Shown here in pieces: positions 9,640 to 22,963 of a stretch of DNA of 64,000 nt; position 1 is the first letter of the stretch, and each line of letters opens with the position of its first letter. This DNA is from Ixodes scapularis. Taxonomy: Eukaryota; Arthropoda; Arachnida; Ixodida; Ixodidae. Under the pieces are notes generated by a model, which searched no databases, was not told the origin of the DNA, and was given only the letters and a program-made list of their open reading frames with translations. The translations under genes and the position numbers were made by a program. The stretch covers positions 30,796,080 to 30,860,079 of the forward strand of contig NW_024609884.1 of assembly GCF_016920785.2 (NCBI RefSeq), in the 5' to 3' direction.

Positions 9640-12099
9640 ATCTGTAATGTTTCGAAGTTGCAACTTTCCCAATCTCCGAGTATATTTGTCCTAGCACGTT
9701 CTATTTAAACTATATTAAATGTACTGCTGTTTTATATTATAGACAGAGGAAGGCTACAGCGGTCCCATATCCTCTCAAGTTGAAAAACACCGTTCGGTAT
9801 TTTTCACTCATCCTTCCCCGGATGTAACCTTCGGTCGTGCTACACTGCCATGAGGCTTACATACGGCTGGAAATAATATTTCACCTGTTGCACTAGGGCG
9901 GTAGCACTATACCTCGGTCCATTGTTTTCTCGGTATCGCGTCCCAGTCGAATAAGATATTAATCCTCATCCTCAATTTGTTATTACTTATCATTGGGAAA
10001 TAAACGTGTCTGGTGAGCTGAATGAAACGTGATAATTGAAGCGTGCTGTATCTACATACAGATGTGACAAAAGCAGGTAACGGAAGAGAAGTACCATCCT
10101 CGTCAGCAGAGAGACATAGTATTAACTCAAAATCCCCCCCCCCCCCAAAAAAAAAAAGCGCTGCCGGTTTTTAGCAATAAATATATAATAAAAAAAATGT
10201 CGCCTCTTTGCCGTACTTTAGAGTGGTAAAGATAGTAGTAACGCAGAATGTGATGTGGTAGTGTGGTGTGAAACTGCGTACACATGTGGAGACGCAATGG
10301 CGCGAAGCGGCCCAGCTGTGCAAGGTGAGTGCGTGATGGCACCGTGGATGTCTTCTTTGTGGGTGCCATCTTCGGCGGTTGCGGTGTAAATGCAACTTTC
10401 TCAGAGCCTGTTGGAGTGTGAGGCGCAGCAGACGGAGCGTGCGGAAAACAGAATTGGAACGCGACATCGCCGAGCAGAGCCCCGGTACCAGCTCGCGGCA
10501 AATGAGACCCAAACACTCGGAAGTACCTGAACCCGTTAAAGCAAAGAAATCAGCTTTTTTTTTTTTTTTCCTGCTTTTCTGTAGCACTCTCTTGCGCTCT
10601 TTCCCTGGGGGAGCCCGGAGCGCGCTCGTTCCACGGAGCGGGCCGCCGCTGTCGTAAGTCTGAACAGTGAACACGTGATGTTTTCGCCCCGCCGGGAGTA
10701 ACACGTAGGCAATCGAGGATGTCTGGCACGGGTGTCCAAACAGTGAGGAGACAAGGCGCTGCGTCGGTGTTCGACTGGCAGTCGGCCTCTCGACTTCCGT
10801 TGCCTGTCAGCTAACCGGATATGATTAGAGGTGCCAGCCGTAGAACACATTTTGTGTTTAAGCTAGACCGAGCAAGGCACAGAGCGTCGAGGTTGAACAC
10901 ACCTGGATGTTTAGTGTTCGTCAGTCTCGGATGTGTTTCACCTCCTGTTTTTCGATTGGAGATGCTAATTCTAGTCTTAAAATACAGTCAGCCTTATCGA
11001 TGTGTAATGACCTATGCCTGCGAGCCGACGCTAAGAGGAAGGCAATTCTAAACAAGCGTCTACAATGAGATGACCGACGAAAGCCTCAATCCATCATCTT
11101 TTCAAACCCAGCTGTCTTCGATTAGTCCTGAACAAAAAGCTCAATTTACCATGGAAACACACGAACGCGTCTATAGAGCGACCTTGGTAAGCTCGAGACA
11201 ACGTCCGTCTTAATTTCCGGATATATCGATGTCAAACACGCCGAAGCTTGGTTGCCACACCCAGCACGAAACGCCTCTAAAAGGTCGCAACCTGTCGGAG
11301 TGAAATGAAGGGCTGCTCATAACGAGGGCACCGCTCCAGAGTCCCTGGATTTAGTCTCGCTCGTCACCAGTCCCACGGACAAGGACAGTTCAGAGTCTGG
11401 GCGACAATTAACTCCACCCGTAAAGCTGAGCCAACAGGACAGTGAACCACGTGCGGCGTCGTGAATGGTGCTCGCAACGAGATCGAAACTTAGTCATGTA
11501 CCTTTTTTTCTTTTCTTTTTTCTGTCACTATACTTGCAAGATTTTGGCTTAGCACGGTCGTAACATCGTTCCGAATCATTGCGTCGTTATTTGAAGGTAG
11601 ATGACAACCTCATTTTTTGTTCATCGCCGATGGACAAATAAAAGAGAGCAAAGTAAAACGAAAAGATGGGCCGCCAATTTTGCTCGTCAGCTCCATATTG
11701 CATACTCAGGTCTTGGGTTTTGCTCTCAGGGAGGTATTGAACAAGATTATGCAGCAAGTTAATAATTTTCACGCGTAAAGGATGCATTCAACATATGGAA
11801 GTAATGTTTCAACTTCTTAATTGGTGATAAACCAAGTTACATTAGCTCGGGAACAATGGCAGTTGGAAATAAAGTACGGCCTATAAAGTGTTTCTGATAG
11901 GGGTGCGCTCGCTCTGAGACCCGTGACAAGAATCAACCCGCCGTTTAAGACTGCTGCACGCGTCTACGCAGTCTAGAACGCCAGTTTAGACGACCTACCC
12001 CTGTCAACGCCGAGTGTTCACGCTGGTCAGAACATGGCCCGAACCTTGGTTTCCTCTTTCTGATCCGGCTCGTACCTCCGTCCGATGCGTTTGCGTAGA
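9640..12099. other. No gene supported; contains a C13-A11 junction
   Basis: Several overlapping frames near 10127-10850 on both strands lack recognisable domains. The C-A homopolymer junction at 10134-10157 has the same polarity as the one at 886-932. The rest is unremarkable. Confidence 0.45.
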
Positions 12100-13170
12100 A
12101 AGGGGACGTGCCAAAACCTTTTTGTCGGGTAATCAGTCGTACAGGACGGCAATCTGGAAACCGGTCAAGGCGGAGCGGTCAGATCGACCTCGCCTCTCAG
12201 ATACTGAAGGGGGGGGAACCAATTGTTCTTCGCGGGGCTTCTCGGAGGGGGCGTGAGCGGCATCAACGGGAAAACAAACGAAGGCAATGAACGCCGCGCC
12301 AGAACGAACCAACACAGACCTCGACGCGAAGTAAACGACGTCAGCGGCCCACAACGCAAAAAAAAGAAAACAGCGGCCGGGTAGATGGAATTCGCCCACT
12401 TTTCAAAGCGGTCGCTCGTCGAGCGAAATCTTCCCGTCGCCGAAGAAGCGTGCCGTCCGCGCGTCTTTGCACCGAGCGGGCACTCGGCGGCAGCCGGCTC
12501 GGCGTAGCCCCGCGACGGCGGGCGAACAGCCGCAACAACAGCCTCGGCAGCAAGAACAAAGCGGGGACAAAAGACGAACTTCCCGTCTCTGGCGTCGCTG
12601 AAAAGGCGACAACCCGGACCGCTTCCCGTACCCGAGACGGCGTCGAGCGAGGGCTTTCTCCGGCTATAAATAAGGAGCCCCACGGCCGACGACGGGCTCG
12701 GAAGAGGGGCAGGCGCGGGGGATCCCGATTCGGAATTGTCGGGCGGACCGTGCACCCGCCGCCGCCGCTTTTCAGCGTGATAAATGGACAAATGGAAGGG
12801 GCTGCCCGTGGCGTCCGCAACTTGCTCCGAGACTCCGGCAACGGAACCCGAGCGACGTGGCTGGGTGTGCAGGCAGCCAGCCCGCGGAGACAGGCGGCGC
12901 GACTCGGCGAAGGTGCAACGGCCCCCAGCGAACGCACCAGGGAGAAAACCTGAGGACCTTTCTTCTCCCCGACCCGGCTGTTGCTCCTCTTTTGGTCGAG
13001 CTGCGCTGCTCTTTCGAAACGCATTCCGCGACCGCGCGTGTTTATCGGAGACCGACGACGCCGTTGCCTTTCCACTTGGCGATTCTCCAGGCAACGCCGC
13101 CACCGCCAGTTCGCGACGAATCCAGCGCCATTTTAAACGGTACTTCGGCGAAGCCCACCTTTTTGTAAGG
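12100..13170. promoter_or_regulatory. CpG-island-like region with a TATA-type core
   Basis: A GC- and CpG-rich kilobase, with long stop-free stretches in several frames of both strands (up to 312 codons on the minus strand) that are arginine/serine/proline-rich and without domains. A clear TATAAATA at about 12665-12672 on the plus strand would place a start near 12695. An unseen gene's promoter or first exon is plausible, but no convincing initiator codon with a splice donor was found. The long frames are best explained by base composition. Confidence 0.35.
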
Positions 13171-13426
13171 GGCGCTTTGTAGCATTGTCTGTACAGCCTT
13201 GCTGTGTAAGGCGACCCATCTTTTTTTTTTTTTTTTAATTCATTTGTACGACAAAAAAAAAAAATGTCTGAATTATTTGGCTTTTATGCAAGCCGTCTCT
13301 ATTGTTTTTTGTTTTTTTTTGTTTTTCGCTTAGTCAGTAGGTCGTCGACGGATGCTGCCACTGCATTATCGCTGCTAGGACCCGCGAATAATCGACAGCT
13401 ACGCCTGTCGTCCAGCCCTCACTAAC

Positions 13427-13804
13427 ATGTTTGTTTGTGCCTTTATGGGACAAATGTGTGAAGCATTCGGACGTTGGCAATCGTTTCAGATGGAGTATGG
13501 TAACTTAGCGTCTGACAGAGATATAAATATCGCAATGCACCATGCAACCGGTGAAACCTTGCTGTCATTAGCATGCGTCGAACAACGACGCGCAGGGCTA
13601 TCTATACACTTATTTACTAATCATAGAATTATTACAATAAAGGCTAGAGGTTCAGGTGGCGCTAGTGAATTGTTGCATTTTGAAGCAGACAACAACCAGT
13701 GTAAATTGGACTTCCAGGAATACATTCCTATGGGAAAACGCGAATGCGTTTTCTTTTCGCGCTCCATTTTAAGAGCAAAAATTGCTTATGTTGTGACAGA
13801 ATAA
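13427..13804 (+). CDS. Unassigned 125-codon open reading frame
   Basis: ATG at 13427 opens a 125-codon frame ending TAA at 13802-13804. Composition is balanced rather than low-complexity and includes a region with alternating hydrophobic residues (about residues 60-75). I recognise no domain, signal peptide or membrane segment. It lies in moderately AT-rich DNA, where a chance frame this long is less expected than in the CpG blocks. It has no neighbouring exon, TATA box or poly(A) signal that I could link to it. It may be chance or part of an unrecognised mobile element. Confidence 0.15.
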   Translation: MFVCAFMGQMCEAFGRWQSFQMEYGNLASDRDINIAMHHATGETLLSLACVEQRRAGLSIHLFTNHRIITIKARGSGGASELLHFEADNNQCKLDFQEYIPMGKRECVFFSRSILRAKIAYVVTE

Positions 13805-16730
13805 AATGTTTGGAACGTTTTCCAACAGGATGTACAGAGATATGTGCCAGAGCGTTTTTCTTTCAAATTCATGGCATCGAACACTGCACTAAAATAGCCA
13901 AATAGACATGTATAATACGTGTTGACGTTGCAGACTGCTATTGTAGGGCACGTATTTAAGCATATAGTCAATGCTATGAAGCACACAGAGTAAATCAGCT
14001 TGATAAAACATCAAAATGATGCTAATATATGCCAAATCAAACAATCAAAACAGACGACAAGAACGAGGCATGGCATTATGGAACGAAGAACAAGTACTGG
14101 ATTAGTAACAAACTGTGCATTAGTAACAAACTGCGTTTCCGTCATCTGAACGCTATTACAGCTTGAATAAACCATACGCACATTTGAATTGTTCTGTTTG
14201 CTTGAATTGATAGCTTGTATTGACATATCATGCAATACAACATAGACCTGGGCCTCAATTTTCGCTAACTTAAACATCGGTCAGTGATTTAAAAAAAAAA
14301 ACATTAATTCAATAAATTACACTTTTATCTTGTGATTGAAGATACAGTACCCGTTACGAGTAAAGAAGCTACGCTGATTTCTATTATTACCAGGCGAAGA
14401 GAAAAATATCACGTACGTTTTCCTAATGGAATACACAGGAAGACTGGAAAAGTAGACTGGTTGCTGTCTGCTTCAATTTGCAACCGGAAGTCCCGTAGAA
14501 ACTAGCGCCAGCTGAGCCTCTAGCGTTTATTACTCTATGTTACTAATAATGTGGCGCAAACCAATACCCAGCACGTCTATTCAGTGCTGCACCAGATGCT
14601 CAGGAGAAGTAGTCACATAACAAAAAAGACACAGTAAAGCCCAACTATAGCATATACGAGAACATAATGAAAAAAGTACGTTTAATTAAGAATGCAAATA
14701 TAGAGTTCGTGATCAAATCGCCGCCGTTTTGAGTCATCATGCGCCAAAGATTGCACCACCGAAATCCCGTCGGCAACGCGTATAAAACAACAAATTGTAG
14801 TTTTAGAACGAACAATTTTTTTAGCAGCCCTGTCTCGGTATTCCAAAGTGGAACATTGGTGCCCACCAATATTAGCTGCTTTCGACATAATTCTTTTAAC
14901 TTCTGTTACCGTAAAGACGCGAGAAAAGTGTGGACAAACACTTCGCAACACACTGCACATGAATGGTTCAAATGCCAATATACTTTCCGACTCCATCGAT
15001 CCTTCCACATAGCTACTATATTACGCGTTACGTCGAGGTGTCTGACATTGGTGACGGAGACTTTCTCCGGTGACTTCCCGCCGTGACGCATACACGACAT
15101 TACCATGGATGTTCTTGAGCCGATATGAAAATCGACAAACGGCATAGATTATGCAAATCCCCTGTCTAGAAGGAGCCACACTTACGGTTCACCCCTTTTC
15201 TTCCCGGCAACGGAAAAAACCACTGCATTTGAAATTTATCAAGGTGTTTCTAGCGTAACGCCATCCTCGAAGTAATATGAGCAGAGTGCTGCATAAGCAA
15301 CTATTTATTTCGTAGCCAACTTTAGTTTTTCTTTTTTTTCCCCTTTGTGTGTAGTAGAGAGTGTCGTATTTTCGCGCACCGTCAAGACGGCGTTCTGTTT
15401 CAGAGAATTGGTTTATGCGTCCTCCTAGTTCGGGGGGCCGAACATTGATTTTACACCACAAGCGGAAATATATCTTTCCTGTGGAGGGTCGGGGCCAGAG
15501 ATCTCCCCCCTGACCCTAGGGCAGGAGTTCTCAGACCCGTGAATCCACGCGGCCAACAAAATCCCGAAGCGCTCCTGTCAACGGCGACAGGCGCCGTTTT
15601 GTAAACTATCCGTTTTCCCCTCAAAAACCGTAGTAAAACAAAGTACGGCGCCTCGCGGAGCATGACAAATTTACACCTTTATGTTGATAATTAACATATA
15701 TGTAGGTGAATCTTAGATTAGATATATGTTATCTTATCAAGACGTACACGTTCCAAACACCAAAAGCATTGCTTTTTCCTCCGACAACCAAATCTCGTAA
15801 GAACTACTTCGTGCCGCGTATGAACAATGTGCCAAACTTGCTTTTTTCTTGAAGTGAAAACGGGTATAGGCTCGGTTCCGTGGCCGCGACAAGAGCTCAA
15901 ACTGCTCTAACGGCGTCGTCGGAAACCTCGGTCACGGAAATAACAAATTATGGCACATAAACGCTAAAGTACATTTCACAAATTTACTTATATTTACGAA
16001 TGTAAGATTTGGAATGAAACAAAATGTCAATAAGAAAAATTCGATCACTATTTGTTATGGATGGTTATGAATATTAGTCGCATCTACTGTCTGTATGTGA
16101 TCTCTGCTGAATGTGTTATCGTAATTTTTGTATACTGCTGTGCGTCTGTCGCTGTGCACTGTAGGTGGTGAAGGAAACGACAAGCTGCGTATGCAGCTTT
16201 TTTTTCTCGATTGACACCATCAGGTTTTGATGGAAATAAATTCAAATTCCATTCAAGTCATTCGGACTTCAAGGTAAATTTTTTTCAATGAAAAAAAAAA
16301 AAAAACGTAAAGAATCGAGTCCCGTTTCTGACGTAACATCGGTCCGTGACGTGATGTCTCGTTGCAGAACCCTGGGGAAGTTCTGGAATTAACGTTAAGC
16401 TGCAAACGCTAACACGCAGTCGCATTCAATGAGATATTGTGATTGTTGTCACTTGGCGAAGTGAAGTAGGGTGAATACAACTATAACAGGTTTTCGTTAA
16501 CGGGGTGAGGGAGCCGCGGCTATCTCCGTGAAGCGTTCACCACAACAACGCTGAAAAACGCAAAGTTTTAGATGTTGCCACACTGTCATCGAACATGACG
16601 TATGGTCCGAAGACGTATACACTGTACAGCCACACTGCTCGCAGCTTCCGTTCTTATGGTGAACGATAAGGACCTTCTCAATCCTAACCCTTCGATTTAT
16701 GTCGAATTGCATACATTGTGTACAAGGCTA
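13805..16730. other. No gene supported
   Basis: AT-rich DNA with a small direct duplication (ATTAGTAACAAACTG twice at about 14102-14132) and A/T runs at 14290-14301 and 16290-16305. No coding or RNA feature recognised. Confidence 0.5.
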
Positions 16731-16813
16731 GTCACTCTACATCTTTCCCACAAGGGCGGCGCCATCTTGAATGTCGTCACTTCCAGTATGGGCGAAAACA
16801 TTGCTTTGCCGTC
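16731..16813 (+). repeat. Dispersed repeat, copy B
   Basis: Shares 37 identical bases (16766-16802) with copy A at 8989-9025, in the same orientation. The version here has GGCGCCATCTTG, closer to a YY1 site. Confidence 0.75.
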
Positions 16814-17425
16814 ACCACGCCAATAGAAGACATTCGAGAAACGTAACCGAGAGTAAACGAAAAGGTGATCTACTGAGCGCGTAGCTCATCTAGCGCCCCC
16901 ATTTTAAGAACAGCGCATGGGCCACCTCCTTACGGCCCCTGTCTGTGACGTCACGACCGAGATTATCGATTGCCAGCGACAATTTCAATGGGGCGAGTAA
17001 AAAGAACGGCGGAAGCTTAGAAGTCATCGCCTCCTTAAACCAACATCGTCAAAGTTTACAGTCTGACATGCCTCTGATATCCATTAATGAAAGTCGAATA
17101 CATCCTACTCAAGACGTCATAGTGGGTGTTTGACCAATCCTGGAAGGCCAACCACAGCGACGATCTTGGTCGCGTCACGTCGCCAATAGTCATTGACAGG
17201 ATTAGAACGGCAGGGCGACTCTTTCGAATGCCCATCCTCCAGAACGTGCTTGTTGCTTTCCACCGTACTTTGGAGGCACGTGCGCGCTCGACGCCCACGA
17301 GGCGTCGGAGTGTTATCAAAGGCAGAAAGCTCACGCTGGAAGCGGGACAACTGAAAAACCTCCATGCCGTTCTCAATCTTTCAGCGCGCTGACATTTTTT
17401 TTTTCGTTGTTGGGCTGTGGAACGC

Positions 17426-17500
17426 GTTCTGAGCATGCGCAGTAGCTCTCTTTCACGCAATATAAGACGCCGCGCGTGCGTTCACAGCCCAGTTACTCAG
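17426..17500 (+). promoter_or_regulatory. Possible core promoter (NRF1-like box plus TATA-like box)
   Basis: GAGCATGCGCAGT, an NRF1-like word, lies at about 17432-17444. CAATATAAG lies at 17459-17467, followed by GC-rich sequence where a start would fall near 17490-17500. The NRF1-like word recurs inverted at about 41240-41257 within an 18-bp match. No downstream exon was identified, so this is suggestive only. Confidence 0.2.
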
Positions 17501-20062
17501 CATTTTTCGCCTGGGTGATCGCTGGAAAGGTCTATAGACCAAGCGGTGCGGTCGGGCCAGCTCAGCTTTGACGGCGTTGTACACTATGAATGAAACGAAG
17601 TAGTTAAGATCCGTACAGTTTATGTCTTGTTCTCTCTCTTTTTTTATATACTACACTGATATGCGGCTCACGATGACACTGGCACGTTTTCGTACAGAGT
17701 CTCTTGCGCAGCGTCGAGTTCGCCTCTATTATGGAACTATTCCAGCGCAAATTGGCAGCTCCAGGAAATGGCTAACAAGTGAGATAATACAGCAAGTCAA
17801 GGACTGTTAAGTAGTATGAGTACACAACAGTGTCCTCGTGCGTATTCTTCCGAGCGAGCTGTCGACTACGTGCAGACCAAAATTCATAGCGGTGGAGCTG
17901 CTTCTGGTGACGACCAAGACGCGAGAATAGGTAGTAAACCTGAATCCGCAACGTGCCCACGTAGTTCTCGTAGAGCTGTGCCGATGCATGTTACATCGCA
18001 GAAGCGAGTAACTTTAAGTTGGCAGCCCTTACGATGAGCTGCTGCCCGATAGCAACTGTGACCCTCGGATTTGTTTTTGACGTATCATTACCGTCAGTAA
18101 TCAGACACTGGCCTATAGAGGTGAAAGCGAAATCTTGACTGGGTTGTGAACTTCTGACAACCAGATCTCCTTGCCCCCTTTTCTAGCAAGCACATGTACA
18201 TGCACAAACGTTAAATAAGCAAAAAATTAAAAAGAAAAAAGAAAATAAACGAGAACCCATACGATTGCGCATAAAAGTGTAAATATATAATTTTTAAAAT
18301 GTTCGTATCGCACAGCTCTTAAATGAGCCTAGGGATTCCTTCCATTCTTTTTTTTTTCATTCAAATGACGACGAGGAAACTTGTTTCGTTGAAAAGAAAA
18401 AAGTTGTTACTATTATATTGCGAACTCTTAGAAACTAAACGTCATTGGCAAGATATAAAGCTTTAAAAAATTCTAAAACTTCTTTCCAGAAAAAAAAAAA
18501 AAAAAAAGCTAGACTGCAACTTTGTCTTTTTAGAGTAGGAAAGCTGAAAGGTTCGAAAGTTGCGTGAGATTTGCTTTGTAAACCGGAAGGAGATATTGGA
18601 GGCAGGATAGACTAAACAAACGAAACCACAAAAAAAAAAAAAATTCGCGCCACAAAAGCAGTTTAGAGTAAAAAAAAAATTTATATATATTTACGGTATA
18701 CAAAGGCAGCTACGGACGAGGACCCTGGACTGAGTCCACGGTACGCTGGTGTGCGTTTGGATCACAGCCTTTCGCGGTTATCAGTTATCAGCAGGAAAAC
18801 CTGGAAGGGTGTGGGTGCACGTGTGCGCTTAGCTGTGACCGGTAGAGGGAAACTGAGAAGGGGCGGTGTGTTTCTCACGCTTTCTCAGGGTGAAGCAACT
18901 CTGAAAGGCCAAAGTTTCTCCAGCCTCCCACTAGCATCGCGGGAAAGCAATGCGGCTCGGCTGAGTGACCCGCCAATCTAGGCTCATTATAGTTTGGCTT
19001 CCTTCGTGCGCTTCAGGATGCCACCCAGCCTAAACCTGCAGTCATACTCGTGTCCTTTTTTGTTCTGTCTCCGTGCAAAGCGTCCATTCACTTCCGCGTC
19101 GAAAGCCCTCCTGACGCGACCAGTTTGCCAGACGACGACAGGTGCCCCTTAACCCGCGAAGAGGTGGTCGCCTCAAGAGAGATTCCAATGTCGGCCGCAC
19201 CGCGGGCGGTTTAAAAGAAGAGAGCATAAAACGAGGTTCACAAAGAGCGATGCGGCGCAAATGATGTCGCCGTGTTGGCGCGGTCACCTCCAAGGTCAAG
19301 CGGACTGTACGTGCGTCTTCAAGGGCTCGGTCGTGATTCTCGTCAACAACCGTGCTCTCGAGATTCGATGCGTCCGCCGCATCTTCTACGGGGCTTTTGC
19401 TCCGCGAACGTTAGGACCAACGCCTGACTGTTGGACCGAGGAGATACCTCCTGTATACATAAGCTCTCTTCGTGGTTGTGTGTAACTGAGGTCTTCGGCT
19501 ATTTATGTACTCCCCCAGTTTCACTCAGACGTTCGGCAAAGCTATGTTATGCATCGCACGTACCTCGGGAAAGCGATCCCAAAACAGCTGCAGATATGTC
19601 AACAATGACAGTATTTTTACCAGTGGGGCGGAGAACCGGGGAGATTCGCGAGCGGGAGGAACCACCAAGAAAATCAAATCGATTGAATTCGATGTTTATT
19701 TGATGAACTGGAGAATTTGTTCCCGCATCTTGGGCCGGCTACTTCAAACTCGTGGCATGAATAGCATGTATGATATATGAACTACGATAGTGAAATCTGT
19801 ACACAATGAATAATGCATTGAACTATACTATAGAAATCATAAGAACTACACAATGAGAGATTGCGCTATAGAGTTATACACACAATAAATTGCAACTATG
19901 TAAATTTTAAGCTAAAGGGGAAAAGCATTATTAGCGCTTCGGAATAAAGAAAGCTTCTTTATTTTTGTCCTCAATATAATACTCGCGAACAGAGACTCTC
20001 GCTCTAGACTGGCTTCACCCGTCCATTCTTGGGCGTTCCCCGAGCGTTGGATTCTTGATGAC
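17501..20062. other. No gene supported
   Basis: Non-coding AT-rich sequence with A runs (18489-18506, 18630-18643) and a TATATATA near 18682. A GC-richer part at 18990-19480 has open frames without recognisable domains. Confidence 0.45.
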
Positions 20063-20070
20063 GCGTGATC

Positions 20071-20160
20071 CAGGCACGTAGCTGGGGGGGGGGGGGGGGG
20101 GGGGGGGAGGCATGGGGCCCGCCCCCCTCCCCGCGAACCAAAATCCTGGCTACGTGCCTG
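20071..20160. mobile_element. 90-bp hAT-like MITE with G24 core and perfect 8-bp TSD
   Basis: The ends are a perfect 12-bp inverted repeat, CAGGCACGTAGC. The octamer GCGTGATC flanks both sides exactly (20063-20070 and 20161-20168). The core is a 24-G tract followed by a G/C-rich tail. An 8-bp duplication fits the hAT superfamily. One end of the same family recurs at 61969-62000. There is no coding capacity. Confidence 0.85.
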
Positions 20161-20168
20161 GCGTGATC

Positions 20169-21971
20169 ACAGTATATTACTCGTACATCCTCTAAGGCTC
20201 GACCTTTGGACACATGTAAAGTATGTATCGCAACAATTGGATATAAGATATGCGATATTTACCAATTGCAAGAAAGGTCACCAGGCTCAAGAAGTAGAAA
20301 CCTAATTTTCCTTTCGTAACGCAAATCGCGCACAATCTTGACATTTCGGGTGAATAGGCGCATATGATCCGTACCGCTGTATGACGCACACTGCCCAAAC
20401 ACAATAAGCACTTGTCCACAGTTTTTTTTTTTCCGTCGGCATCATGGTGGGTTTCGGTTTGCTCGCTGTTGTACCTAAATTCCCTAGATAAGAGCTTCCT
20501 ACAAGTGGCGACATTCTTTGAAGCGCCGGCTGCGTGACGGTGCACGTTTTAGGAAGCGAATGGCGGCGCACACCAGAGGTTTGAACTGAATGCCGCCATT
20601 TTGTTGCAGCCGAATGAGCTTCGTCATTTGTATTGGTTGTCGTTACTTGTAAAAGAAGTATCAAGGGTCTTTAGTTGGACCGAGGCATCTGATCTAAATC
20701 AATTATCAGAGTGTGTGTACCTCGCTTCAGCTTAAATCCAGACGCAGACGACGTTACGAGCTAATGGGACAAATCAAGCAGCATAAAAAGCGGAAGTCAC
20801 TAGGCTTTTTATGTTTATGATTTGTTGTTCGGCGATAATAGAACACGTACAGAAACATTCATAATAGAACACCCTCATGATGCGCTTTTTACGGTGTCTG
20901 ATTGTCCCACCAACTGGTAGCGTCGGCTGTCTGGACATAAGGTGAAACGAAGTATGGATAAAAGCCGGTTAGCTTATCCGATAATTTTTTTTAATATATA
21001 CTGCACGCGTTATAAAGGTGAGAATACGGTTCACCGATGTACGATTTCTTAGTAATGATTAGACTCATAAAGCACTACGGTACATTCAGTTTGTATTCGG
21101 ATAGACAAACCTGGATAAACCCGACCGTCAGTTATTTTGCGTCGTCAACAATTAATTTGAAGGAAAAAAAAAAGCAGGAAAAAAAAAGAAAAACCGAAGA
21201 AGCCATATAATGACTTCTTTGAGCGGCATATGCGTCGCCAAATCGACCTACTTCGTCAGCTTTTGTGTGTTGCGTGTCTGGCCACCTTCTTGTCTCGAAC
21301 GAGCGTTTGTGCTCTCCCCGTGTTCAGAGGAGGAAGTTACAAGATGAGAACCAATCGCGGGCGAACCTCTCCATCTTTCTTAATTAACTAGACTTCCCCG
21401 TCCTCTCCCTCTGCTTCGCTCATGCGCCTTCCGTTCTTGATAGCTAGCCCAATTTCGACAATTGCGGTCATCCGCGAATCCTTTAAGTACTTCGTTTACT
21501 TCCTTATCCTCTAACAATTAAAAAAGAAAAGCAAAAACCAAGGGAAACAAAAGGGTGACCGCCAAAGAATATACACTCCGTTGCGACCGCGAAACCATTA
21601 TAGTCAGCCATTATTTAGAGGTATAGAAAGAGGACTTCGGAAGATCATTCTTACACGGATGTCAATGATATTTAGAACGGTTCGGTGCTCCACAATCTCA
21701 TGCGCCTGCGTAAACGGTGGTGTAGCCAAAAAGTGGAAAATAATTTCAGACCATCTCAGTGGCAGGGTGATTAATTGAAACTGAAAAGTTAGTTCCACTT
21801 TAACGTGTGATACGTATCCGTCCTTAACCTTTTTTGGGTGTTCTCTGTCTGCTTTGCTTACAATTTACAATGCGTTCCTGTTTTTCCCCCTAGTTCCTAA
21901 CTTTTTTTAAATTTTTTTTTTAAGGATTTTATACATATTGCAGGCTTCCATCGACTGTATCAACAAATTAC
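20169..21971. other. No gene supported
   Basis: AT-rich DNA with A runs at 21162-21190. Minus-strand frames at 20192-20664 have no recognisable motif. Confidence 0.45.
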
Positions 21972-22093
21972 AACGGGGAACATATTCAGCAGGCGGAAAA
22001 ATGAGTCACTCTGATCATTGAGTACAACATTTCAATGGGGAGCATATTCAGTAGGCATAATATGAGTCCTTCTGATCATTGAGTACACATTTC
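21972..22093 (+). repeat. Imperfect tandem duplication, two units of about 60 bp
   Basis: Unit 1 (21972-22033) and unit 2 (22034-22093) share GGGGA-CATATTCAG-AGGC and TCTGATCATTGAGTACA with about 15 percent divergence. Confidence 0.85.
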
Positions 22094-22102
22094 TAAAGTA
22101 AA

Positions 22103-22163
22103 CTAATCGAGCAACGGTGAATATGGCGGCGTAGATGCTGACATGTTCACCGTTGCCTGATTA
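22103..22163. repeat. Inverted repeat, about 18-bp arms
   Basis: TAATCGAGCAACGGTGAA and, inverted, TAATCAGGCAACGGTGAA surround about 23 nt that includes ATGGCGGCG. It may be a small foldback element. Confidence 0.7.
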
Positions 22164-22442
22164 ATCGGGACCAGCTAGTTTATACAATCTAATTGATAAC
22201 TAAAAAAAAAAAAAAAAGTAAGACACATTTCAGCTGGGTTCAAATTGGTTACATTTCGCGTTTGATTTGCTCGGCGGCTACGGCTGAGAAAATCGTTGGC
22301 CGTGATACAACGGGCCTGGATGACACCGGCGCACCGTGGTGACATGGAAGTCTGATAAGATAATCTTTAGACTGCGGGTAAACCAACCATGTGCAATGTA
22401 CACTAGCTCGTTTGCGCCCTTACATTTTGTTCAAGATAATCT

Positions 22443-22482
22443 CTTAGGAAGAGATCATCCTATAGGATGATCTCTTCCCAAG
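22443..22482. repeat. 40-bp palindrome without loop
   Basis: Two 20-bp arms meet directly at CCTATAGG, with one mismatch. Confidence 0.9.
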
Positions 22483-22911
22483 ACCATCGTCGAGACAGAC
22501 TGAGTCTTAGTTGCTCTCTGACATCAAATCCCGATGTATCTTTCCTCGTCTGTGATATATAAGTCTTTTGTTTGAGGAAAAATGTGATGACCTCGAGCGG
22601 CAAGGTTTTAGATTCTTTTAAGAGGGAACTGACAGACATCTTAATCGGTCTTCGCTCACCGTAGTCATGTGTGGCTTGAACTCTCTCGGTCGAAGTTTAC
22701 CTTTCAGAAATAGATTGTTTTTCAAGAAGCTTCCGGAATTAGTTTTCCACCAATACACTGGTTGAGGTACAAAGGTATGTCCTGAGATAGCTAGTACTTG
22801 ACGCCCTTAACTCAAAACAATTTTTAGTTCTCAAAAACGTGTCATGACTTATGTACCTAGCCCATCGAGTTGCTTTACTATCGTACTTCGTTTTTGGACG
22901 GTTATTTACAC

Positions 22912-22961
<50 letters not shown>
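22912..22961. repeat. (AAT)n microsatellite
   Basis: About 16-17 AAT units. Confidence 0.95.

Positions 22962-22963
<2 letters not shown>

Noticed and set aside
12165..13103. 312-codon minus-strand frame
   Set aside because: Several frames on both strands are open here because of high GC content. Composition is low-complexity and no family is recognisable.
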